64,000 bases of DNA from Tistlia consotensis USBA 355 (GTDB taxonomy: Bacteria > Pseudomonadota > Alphaproteobacteria > Kiloniellales > DSM-21159), in the NCBI RefSeq assembly GCF_900177295.1, contig NZ_FWZX01000012.1, forward strand, positions 62,001-126,000, read 5' to 3'. The notes beneath the pieces were generated by a model. That model had not been told where the DNA came from. It made no database searches and saw only the letters and a list, made by a program, of their open reading frames with translations. Made by a program: the position numbers and the translations under genes. This document shows positions 8,714-15,525 of this stretch, piece by piece (the first letter of the stretch is position 1; each line of letters starts with the position of its first letter).

Positions 8714-8734
8714 TCGTTCATCGAGGAGGACAGC

Positions 8735-9361
8735 ATGGCCAGGACCGCCGCGAAGCCGGACGCGAGACTGAAGCTTCTGGACGCCGCCCTGTCCCTGATC
8801 CGGGCCAAGGGCTATTCGGCGACCACGGTCGACGAGCTCTGCGTGCGGGCCGGCGTCACCAAGGGCGCCTTCTTCCATCACTTCAAGAGCAAGGATGCGC
8901 TCGGCGTGGCCGCCGCGGAGCACTGGTCGCAGACGACCGCGGCGCTGTTCGCCGAAGCGCCCTATCACGACCACGCCGATCCGCTCGATCGCGTGCTGGG
9001 CTACCTCGCCTTTCGCAAGGCGCTGCTGCAGGGCGGCGTGCCCGACTTCACCTGCCTCGTCGGCACCATGGTGCAGGAAACCTACGAGACGGCGCCGGCG
9101 ATCCGCGATGCCTGCGAGCGCAGCATCAGCGGCCATGCCGAGACGCTGGAAGCCGACATCGAGGCGGCGATGCGCGACCGGGGCCTCTCCGCCGACTGGA
9201 CCGCCAGGTCGCTCGCGCTCCATACCCAGGCCGTGCTCCAGGGCGCCTTCATTCTCGCCAAGGCCAAGGGCGGAGCGGCGATCGCCGCCGACAGCATCGA
9301 TCATCTCACGCGCTACCTGGAGCTGCTGTTCAGCCCGGCCAACCTCGACCGTCACTCATGA
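8735..9361 (+). CDS. TetR/AcrR-family transcriptional repressor
   Basis: 208 residues from the ATG at 8735, which is preceded by GAGGAGGA; a longer frame from 8684 would run through the operator and is rejected. The N-terminal helix-turn-helix (about 12-58) has TTVDELCVRAGVTKGAFFHHF, typical of TetR. The C-terminal part is a helical ligand domain that includes a TetR_C-type dimer region. It should bind the palindrome in its own promoter and be released by a small, probably hydrophobic ligand. The next gene follows after 24 bp with the same orientation, so the pair is likely one transcript. The ligand is unknown. Confidence 0.92.
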   Translation: MARTAAKPDARLKLLDAALSLIRAKGYSATTVDELCVRAGVTKGAFFHHFKSKDALGVAAAEHWSQTTAALFAEAPYHDHADPLDRVLGYLAFRKALLQGGVPDFTCLVGTMVQETYETAPAIRDACERSISGHAETLEADIEAAMRDRGLSADWTARSLALHTQAVLQGAFILAKAKGGAAIAADSIDHLTRYLELLFSPANLDRHS

Positions 9362-9385
9362 AGTCGAACCAGGAGGAAACCGACC

Positions 9386-9829
9386 ATGCCCAACACGATC
9401 CGACTGCACCGAGTCATCGCCACCAGGCCCGAGAAGGTCTATCGCGCCTTTCTCGAGAGCGACGCCGTGGCCAGCTGGCTGCCGCCCTACGGCTTCCTCT
9501 GCACGGTCCACGAGCTCGATCCGACGGTCGGCGGCCGCCACAGGATGACCTTCCGGAACTTCACGACGGGCGAGGGCCATTCCTTCGGCGGCACCTACCT
9601 CGAGCTCGTGCCGGGCGAGCGCCTCGTCTACACGGACAGCTTCGACGACCCGAACCTGCCCGGCGAGATGCGGGTCACCGTCAGCCTGAAGGCCGTGTCG
9701 GTCGGCACCGAGCTCGCCATCGAGCAGCAAGGCGTGCCGGACGTGATCCCGCCCGAGGCCTGCTACCTCGGCTGGCAGGATTCGCTGCGCAAGCTCGCCA
9801 AGCTCGTCGAGCCCGACATCACGCGCTAG
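9386..9829 (+). CDS. SRPBCC (AHSA1/START-like) domain protein
   Basis: 147 residues, with AGGAGGAAACC upstream of the ATG. The start TIRLHRVIATRPEKVYRAFLESDAVASWLPP is a textbook SRPBCC/AHSA1 entry, followed by GGRHRMTFRN, GGTYLELVPGERLVYTDSFD and a C-terminal GWQDSLRKLAKLVE helix that closes the hydrophobic pocket. Such proteins bind hydrophobic ligands and some act as enzymes; no catalytic residue is evident. It is encoded directly behind the TetR repressor and is probably its regulated partner. Confidence 0.9.
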   Translation: MPNTIRLHRVIATRPEKVYRAFLESDAVASWLPPYGFLCTVHELDPTVGGRHRMTFRNFTTGEGHSFGGTYLELVPGERLVYTDSFDDPNLPGEMRVTVSLKAVSVGTELAIEQQGVPDVIPPEACYLGWQDSLRKLAKLVEPDITR

Positions 9830-10258
9830 GGGGAACCCTGCCCTGCGGGGATGGCGGCGCTCGCCGAGCCCGCTCTTCGACCCGTGCGGGGCGCTGCCTT
9901 CCCGGCGCATCGCCCCGCTGCACGGCAGCGACCTCGGCCAGGCCTTCTGTGAAGGCCCGGAGGCGGGGGTCGCGGGTCGTCGGGCGCGCGAGCCCCCCTC
10001 TCCGTCTCCGACGTCCGGCCCGGGCGTCGGCGCCGGCGGAGCCGTTCCATCGGCGCGGCGGGACGGCCGGAGGCGCCCGCTCGTCGCCGGCCGGGGCTGG
10101 CAGTCGCCTGCACTGCCGCCCGGCCGCCGGGACGGGGGAGCAAGGGTCCCGGCGCCGGGCCACCAACGTCGCTCCGGTCTGCACGGTACGGCTCGTCGCA
10201 GCCGACGGTGGCCGGACGTAGCGGAGCGGAAGGTCCGCTGCGCCCCGGGAGGGGGATG
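9830..10258. other. Gene-free stretch
   Basis: 429 bases between the SRPBCC gene and the YdeI-type gene. Open frames exist on both strands but are Arg/Pro-rich, lack ribosome sites and show no family resemblance. No clear terminator with a T-run, repeat or RNA gene is visible. Confidence 0.5.
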
Positions 10259-10834
10259 TCAGTGAAGCCCCTCTCCCCTTGCGAGTTTCTCCAGCATATT
10301 TTTCAGACGTTTTGCGCGGGTCTCGGGGCGTTTTGCCGTGTGCAGGCGATAATAGATCGAATACCGATTCTTGCGATCCAGCGTCGCGAAGAAAGCCTTT
10401 GCGGCGGGATTACCTTCGAGCGCGTCGAGGAAATCCTGTGGAATCTCGCCTTCGGACGATCCCGCATAGGCATTCTCCCAGCGACCATCAGCCTTCGCGG
10501 CATCGACCTGATGCTGCCCGGCCTCTGTCATGCGTCCCTCTGAAATCAGGCGTTCGGCATGTGCACAGTTCTTTTTCGACCAGTTCGCCCCGGGCTTTCG
10601 CGGCGAGAGCCGCTGAAGATAGGAGTCGCCGTCAAGGGGCTTCTTCTGGCCGTCGATCCAGCCGTGGGCAATGGCCTCCACGACGCAATCGGCCCAGACG
10701 AGCGATCGTCTGCCAGACCTTTTCTTGTAGATGCGCACCCACAATTCAGACACGACCTTGTGGTGCTGGGCCAGCCAATTCCGAAGATCGGCCGGCGTCT
10801 CGAACGCGTGAATGTCAACGGGTGGTTCTGACAT
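10259..10834 (-). CDS. YdeI/OmpD-associated-family protein
   Basis: 191 residues. Family marks: the opening FETPADLRNWLAQHHKVVSELWVRIYKK, WADCVVEAIAHGWIDGQKKPLDGDSYLQRLSPRKPGANWS in the middle, and a C-terminal YDEI-type LHTAKRPETRAKRLKNMLEKLARGE. The protein is soluble; relatives have been linked to bacteriocin protection or stress but the biochemistry is unclear. Base composition is visibly lower in GC than in the neighbours, with T/A third positions, and the gene is flanked by non-coding DNA on both sides, which suggests acquisition by transfer. It stands alone. Confidence 0.88.
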   Translation of the reverse strand: MSEPPVDIHAFETPADLRNWLAQHHKVVSELWVRIYKKRSGRRSLVWADCVVEAIAHGWIDGQKKPLDGDSYLQRLSPRKPGANWSKKNCAHAERLISEGRMTEAGQHQVDAAKADGRWENAYAGSSEGEIPQDFLDALEGNPAAKAFFATLDRKNRYSIYYRLHTAKRPETRAKRLKNMLEKLARGEGLH

Positions 10835-11060
10835 GCTTCGTGTTCGATCAGGATGACGTCGCGGGGACCTCGAGGGTGCCGTCCAGACCAGTGCCGTTCT
10901 GCCGCAATTTCTTGCAGCCTTCGAAGAAAACTGGATCGTCGCAGAAATTCTGCCGTTTCCGATTGTGGTCGGCGCCCATTCAATGAACCTCGTTGGAAAT
11001 GTTGCTCACCTTTCGGAGTTCCGACGATCCTACACGCACCCGAAGACAGTCCGCAAAGGG

Positions 11061-11747
11061 TCAGCACTTGTCGTTCGCCCGCATCGCCGGCAATTCCAGC
11101 CCCGGCGAATTCGAGCCCTCGGGCGACGCGCTGGCGAGCCCGGCTTCGCCCAGCGCCTCGGCGAGCAGATCGCCGAGCGGCTCGGGAAGGGCCAATCGTC
11201 GCGCCGCGGCTTGCCCGACCGGGGTCATCTTGACCCAGGTCTTGCGGAGAATCTCGACGATCTTCTCGCTCGGGTGGCGGGCCACGAAGGCGGTCAGCTC
11301 GCTCTCCAGGAAGACCAGGCAGATGGCGTCCTCGAGCCGGGCGACATCGGGGTCGCGGCCGGCGCCCTGCTTCTGCAGCAGCGCCCGGACGCGTTCGATG
11401 GTCTCCGGCGGATAGCCGACGCCGGCGAGGATGGCCGCGGCGTGGCCGGCGTGGCGGCGCTGCAGCTCGCGACGCCAGCGCAGATAGCCCGTGCGGCCGT
11501 CCGGATAGTCCCGGCGCGGGATCTCCCAGCGGCGGATGTGCTGGGCGCGGGCGGCGAGGCGGAGGGCGGTGCCGGCCTCGGGATAGAGGCGCTCCAGCCA
11601 GGCGGTCATGCGCCGGCCGTAAAGGAGCTCGCGCGGCAGCTCCTCGCCGCCGGCCCCGGCCTCGCGGCGCGGGTCCTCGGCGTTGGCGGCGTCGATCGCG
11701 ACATAGGCCGCCGTCAGCCGCTCTCGATCAGGGTCGCTCGAGGTCAT
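11061..11747 (-). CDS. DUF4202-family protein, nitrate operon
   Basis: 228 residues from the ATG at 11747; it overlaps the 3' end of the chelatase gene by 20 bp, so translation is coupled. Hallmarks of DUF4202 are AAYVAIDAANAEDPRRE at the start, the LYGRRMTAWLERL segment, AARAQHIRRWEIPRRDYPDGRTGYLRWR, and a late EDAICLVFLESEL with conserved acidic residues. The alpha-helical, His/Asp-rich core suggests an HD-like hydrolase fold, which I infer. DUF4202 genes commonly sit beside nitrite/sulfite assimilation genes. It is the last gene of the nirBD-nasA operon. The exact function is unknown. Confidence 0.82.
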   Translation of the reverse strand: MTSSDPDRERLTAAYVAIDAANAEDPRREAGAGGEELPRELLYGRRMTAWLERLYPEAGTALRLAARAQHIRRWEIPRRDYPDGRTGYLRWRRELQRRHAGHAAAILAGVGYPPETIERVRALLQKQGAGRDPDVARLEDAICLVFLESELTAFVARHPSEKIVEILRKTWVKMTPVGQAAARRLALPEPLGDLLAEALGEAGLASASPEGSNSPGLELPAMRANDKC

Positions 11748-12513
11748 GGGCCCGACTTGCCGATCCGATCGTCTGCTCGGCCTCGCGCAGCAGCAGCTCG
11801 GCCAGTGCCTCATCCTGCCCGACCGGACCGGCGTAGACGATCCCGCCGGCCGTCTCGGCGAGCCGGGCCGGCAAGTCGTGGCCGGCGTGCCGTCCGGCGT
11901 CGGCGAAGAAGCCCAGCGCCAGGCGGTGGCGCGCCGTCATCGCGGCGGCAGCCTCGACGACGCCGGGCGCCTGCTCCAGGAACGCCGTCGCGACCTCGGC
12001 GAAGCCGCCGAGGTCGGCGAGGCGCGCCGCCTGGCGCCGAAGGCTCGCGCCCGAGGCGGCGTGGCGCCGGGCGCCGTGGCCGACCAGCAGCAGGCCCGTC
12101 TCTCCCGGCAGCCATCTGCGCCCGGCGCAGATCGCGGCCGCACGTTGCGCCATGACCTCGGCCAGCCCCGGCAGCGTGCCGAGCGGGCGGCCGACGGCGC
12201 AGAGCAGACCCGAGGGATGCTCTCGCAGGCGCCGCTCCAAGTGGTCGAGCGTGTGCCCCTCTGCCATCAGGAAGGGCAGCAGCAGGCTGGGACCCGGCGG
12301 CAGGCCCTCGAGCGCGACCTCCAGCGTCGCCGGGCCGTGCAGGGCACAGTCGTCGACGGCGGCGAAGCGGCCCTTGGCCCGCAGGACGGCGGCCTGTTCC
12401 GCCGCGGCGCCGGCCGGGCCGGCGGAGCCGTAGGCGACCAGCAGCAGCGACCATCGGCGCAGCGGGTCACGGGTGGGGCGCCGGCGGGCCGGGAAAGCGA
12501 TCGCCGACGCCAT
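11728..12513 (-). CDS. CbiX/SirB-type sirohydrochlorin chelatase-like protein
   Basis: 261 residues, with the start codon 1 bp after the nasA stop. Two CbiX-like halves are seen: residues ~20-130 with LLLVAYGSAGPAGA and FLMAEGHTLDHLERRL, and ~135-240 with GLLLVGHGARRHAASG and LALGFFADAGRHAGHDLP. GHG plus the downstream His are metal-insertion residues in the family. It likely inserts Fe2+ into sirohydrochlorin to give siroheme, the cofactor of NirB encoded three genes upstream. A cobalt-chelatase role cannot be excluded by sequence alone. The usual GHGSR motif in the N-terminal half is degraded to AYGSA, so only the C-terminal half may be catalytic. Confidence 0.78.
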   Translation of the reverse strand: MASAIAFPARRRPTRDPLRRWSLLLVAYGSAGPAGAAAEQAAVLRAKGRFAAVDDCALHGPATLEVALEGLPPGPSLLLPFLMAEGHTLDHLERRLREHPSGLLCAVGRPLGTLPGLAEVMAQRAAAICAGRRWLPGETGLLLVGHGARRHAASGASLRRQAARLADLGGFAEVATAFLEQAPGVVEAAAAMTARHRLALGFFADAGRHAGHDLPARLAETAGGIVYAGPVGQDEALAELLLREAEQTIGSASRAHDLERP

Positions 12514-12514
12514 G

Positions 12515-15175
12515 TCAGGCGGCCTCCGGGCCCCGGCGCTCCCGTCCGGCACGCACCAGCGCCTCGATCTCGGGCAGGCAGGAGCCGCAGCCGGTACCCG
12601 CCGACAGCAGGCGGCCGACCTCCGGGGCGCTGGTCGCCCGGCCGTCGGCGAGCGCCGCCGAGATCTCGGCGAGTCCGACGGCGAAACAGGCGCAGACCAG
12701 CCGGCTCCGATCCGCGGCGGCCTCCGGCGTGCGCCCGGCCAGCAGGCCCGCGCGCTCCGCGGCGCCGAGCGCGTCCCGCCCGAACAGGCCCTGCAGCCAG
12801 GCGCGCGCCACCTGCGGCCGGTCCGGGGCGAGGAACAGCGCGGCCTCCAGGCGGTCGCCATCCAGCCAGGCGAGACGCCGGACGCCGCGCGCCGAGTCGC
12901 GGTAGTCGAGCCGCTCGAGGCCGGCACCCGCGAGCGGCTGCTCGACCAGCCAGGCCGGCGGTGCGGACTCCTCGCCCGCCAGCTCGACGAGCTGGCAGCC
13001 GGCGCCGGCGCTGCGGCACCAGTAGCCGATGCCGGCCGGCGAGACCGCCCGGCGGCTGAGCAACAAGCCGCTCCAGCATGCCTTGAAGGGACGGAGGCGG
13101 ACCGGCGTGTGCTTGCTCTCGGGCTGACCCGACAGCGGGTCGCGGTGGCCGGCGACGAGGCGTCCGACGACGGCCCGGGAGGCGTAGGCGTCGGTCCAGT
13201 GGATTGGCAGGAAGACCTCGCCCGGCCGCTGCGCCTCGCTCGCCGCGACCCGCATCACCGCCGCGCCGTGGCGGCTCTCGATGTGGGCCAGGCTGCCGTC
13301 GGCGAGGCCCAGGCGGGCGGCGTCCCGGGGATGCAGCTCGACCAGCGGCTCCGGCCGGTGCCCGGCCAGGCGGGCCGCCAGGCCGGTCCGAGTCATGCTG
13401 TGCCACTGGTCGCGGTAGCGACCGGAGTTGGCGAGCAGCGGGAAGACGAAGCTCGGCCTCTCCTTCGGCTCGGACCGGCGCAGCGGGACCAGGCGGGCCC
13501 ATCCGTCCGGCGTGAAGAAGCCGCCGGTCGCGAAGAGCCGCGCGGTCGGCGCGCCGCCCTTCGCGAAAGGCCACTGCACCGGCTCCAGGGCATCGTAGGC
13601 GGCGCGGCTCAGGTCCGCGAGGCCGCCGATGTCGAAGGCGCGGCTGCCGCCGTTCTCGAAGGCCGAGAGGCGGGCATGCTCGCGGAAGATCTCGGAGGGA
13701 TGCCGCCAGGCGAAGGCCCGGCCGTAACCGAGCGCCCGGCCAACCTGGGCGAAGATCCACCAGTCGGGCCGCGCCTCGCCGGGCGGCGCGCGGAAGCCGC
13801 GCTGCCGCGAGATGCGGCGCTCGGAGTTGGTGACCGTGCCGTCCTTCTCGCTCCAGGCCGCGGCCGGCAGCAGGATGTCGGCGAAGCGCGCCGTGTCGCT
13901 GTCCGCGGTGACGTCCGAGACCACGACGAGGGGGCAGGCCGCGAGGGCGGCGCGCACCGTCTCGGCCTCGGGCAGGCTGACCGCCGGGTTGGTGCCGGCG
14001 ATCCAGAGCGCCCGGATACGGCGCGCCGCAACCGCCTCGAACAGCTCAAGGGCCTTCAACCCCTGCCCGCCCCTGAGATTCGGCGCGCGCCAGAAGCGGC
14101 GCAGCCGGTCGAGATCGTCCGGATCGTCCGGGTCCATGTGGGCGGCGAGCTGGTTGGCCAGGCCGCCGACCTCGCGGCCGCCCATGGCGTTGGGCTGGCC
14201 GGTCACCGAGAAGGGTCCCATGCCGGGCCGGCCGATCCGCCCGGTCGCGAGATGGAGGTTGAGGATCGCGTTGACCTTGTCGCTGCCGCTGCTCGACTGG
14301 TTGACCCCCTGGGAGAAGAGCGTGACCGTCCTGGGCGTCCCGGCGAGCAGCTCGCAGAAACCCTCCAGGGCGTCGAGCGGCAGGTCGCAGGCCGCCGCGA
14401 CGGCGGCGAGGTCGGTCGCCTCGGCCCGCGCGGCCTCCAGGGTCGCCTCCAGGCCGCGGGTGAAGCCGGCCGCCCAGGCGCGGTCGAGACGGCCGCGACG
14501 GTCGAGCTCGGCGAGCAGGCCGTTGAACAGCGCGACGTCGCTGCCGGGTTTCAGCGCCAGGTGCAGGTCCGCGTCGTCGCAGGTCGCGCTGCGCCGGGGA
14601 TCGATCACGACCAGCCGGGCGCCCCGGTCGCGGGCCGCGCGCACCCGGCGGTGCAGGATCGGATGGCACCAGGCGAGGTTCGAGCCGACCAGGACGATCA
14701 GCTCGGCCTCGTCGAGGTCCTCGTAGCAGCCGGGCACGACGTCGGCACCGAAGGCCCGCTTGTGGCCGGCCACGGTCGAGGCCATGCAGAGCCGTGAGTT
14801 GGTGTCGATGTGCGGCGACCCGATGAAGCCCTTCAGCAGCTTGTTGGCGACGTAGTAGTCCTCGGTCAGCAGCTGGCCGGAGACGTAGAAGGCGACGGCA
14901 TCGGGGCCGCTTTCCTCGACGACCGCGCGCAGGCGGCTCGCCACGGCGGCGATCGCGGCCGGCCAGCCGACCGTCTCGCCGTCGACCGTCGGCCGCAGCA
15001 GCCGGCCCTCGGTGCCCAGCACGTCGGGCAGCGCCGCCCCCTTTGAGCAGAGCCGGCCGTGGTTGGCCGGGTGCTCCGGATCGCCGCCGACCGCCCAGCC
15101 GTCGCGTGCCCGGCTGGCGACGACGCCGCAGCCGGTGCCGCAATAGGGACAGGTGGTGCGCACGCCCTCAGCCAT
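12515..15175 (-). CDS. nasA: Assimilatory nitrate reductase, molybdopterin catalytic subunit
   Basis: 886 residues. The N-terminus carries the [4Fe-4S] motif C9-x2-C12-x3-C16-x26-C43, and C130 (NSRLCMAS) is the expected Mo ligand of a Nap/Nas-type enzyme. Molybdopterin oxidoreductase domains follow to ~550 and the dinucleotide-binding domain from ~590 to 700. A C-terminal BFD-like [2Fe-2S] module (~823-865, CxC...GCGSC) matches the longer NasA forms. There is no twin-arginine signal, so it is cytosolic. It reduces nitrate to nitrite for NirBD. It overlaps nirD by 8 bp and is followed closely by the chelatase gene. Confidence 0.95.
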   Translation of the reverse strand: MAEGVRTTCPYCGTGCGVVASRARDGWAVGGDPEHPANHGRLCSKGAALPDVLGTEGRLLRPTVDGETVGWPAAIAAVASRLRAVVEESGPDAVAFYVSGQLLTEDYYVANKLLKGFIGSPHIDTNSRLCMASTVAGHKRAFGADVVPGCYEDLDEAELIVLVGSNLAWCHPILHRRVRAARDRGARLVVIDPRRSATCDDADLHLALKPGSDVALFNGLLAELDRRGRLDRAWAAGFTRGLEATLEAARAEATDLAAVAAACDLPLDALEGFCELLAGTPRTVTLFSQGVNQSSSGSDKVNAILNLHLATGRIGRPGMGPFSVTGQPNAMGGREVGGLANQLAAHMDPDDPDDLDRLRRFWRAPNLRGGQGLKALELFEAVAARRIRALWIAGTNPAVSLPEAETVRAALAACPLVVVSDVTADSDTARFADILLPAAAWSEKDGTVTNSERRISRQRGFRAPPGEARPDWWIFAQVGRALGYGRAFAWRHPSEIFREHARLSAFENGGSRAFDIGGLADLSRAAYDALEPVQWPFAKGGAPTARLFATGGFFTPDGWARLVPLRRSEPKERPSFVFPLLANSGRYRDQWHSMTRTGLAARLAGHRPEPLVELHPRDAARLGLADGSLAHIESRHGAAVMRVAASEAQRPGEVFLPIHWTDAYASRAVVGRLVAGHRDPLSGQPESKHTPVRLRPFKACWSGLLLSRRAVSPAGIGYWCRSAGAGCQLVELAGEESAPPAWLVEQPLAGAGLERLDYRDSARGVRRLAWLDGDRLEAALFLAPDRPQVARAWLQGLFGRDALGAAERAGLLAGRTPEAAADRSRLVCACFAVGLAEISAALADGRATSAPEVGRLLSAGTGCGSCLPEIEALVRAGRERRGPEAA

Positions 15176-15521
15176 GGCCGGCCGCCTCGGGCCCGGCGTC
15201 GGCGGGCAGCGCCAGCAGCACGCGGCCGCGCTCGAGCCGGACCGCGTGCCGGTGGCTGCAGCCTTCGTCGGGCCTGCGCGCGGCGCCGCTGGCCAGCTCG
15301 ATCACCCAGTTGTGCAGCGGGCAGGTGACGGCGTGGCCGTGGACGATGCCCTGGGACAGCGGACCGCCGCGGTGCGGGCAGCGGTCGTCGAGGGCGAAGA
15401 GGCCGTCGTCGTGGGTGCGGAACACGGCGACGTCGCCGCGCGGCGTCGCGACCACCCGCGCGCCCTGCCGGGGAATCGCCTCGAGGGCGCCGACGTCGAT
15501 CCAGGAGATGACTAGGCTCAT
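15168..15521 (-). CDS. nirD: Nitrite reductase small subunit (Rieske)
   Basis: 117 residues from the ATG at 15521, 4 bp downstream of nirB; a longer upstream frame overlaps nirB and is not used. The Rieske ligands are C48-P-H50 and C67-P-L-H70. Homologues bind a [2Fe-2S] cluster or act as a Rieske-like subunit of the NADH-dependent nitrite reductase NirBD. The overlap with nasA fixes the operon order nirB-nirD-nasA. Confidence 0.95.
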   Translation of the reverse strand: MSLVISWIDVGALEAIPRQGARVVATPRGDVAVFRTHDDGLFALDDRCPHRGGPLSQGIVHGHAVTCPLHNWVIELASGAARRPDEGCSHRHAVRLERGRVLLALPADAGPEAAGHG

Positions 15522-15525
15522 GGCC

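Noticed and set aside
8642-8734. Guanidine riboswitch candidate near the guanidine operon
   Set aside because: Only the TetR promoter and operator are visible here; a riboswitch would be expected upstream of the operon, left of the window.
9819-10184. Possible small minus-strand gene (about 120 residues)
   Set aside because: Arg/Pro-rich composition, no ribosome site and no recognisable motif.
10835-11067. Possible gene fragment upstream of the YdeI-type gene
   Set aside because: The open frame mainly reads through the YdeI gene in another frame; the remaining sequence shows no family resemblance, so no pseudogene can be supported.
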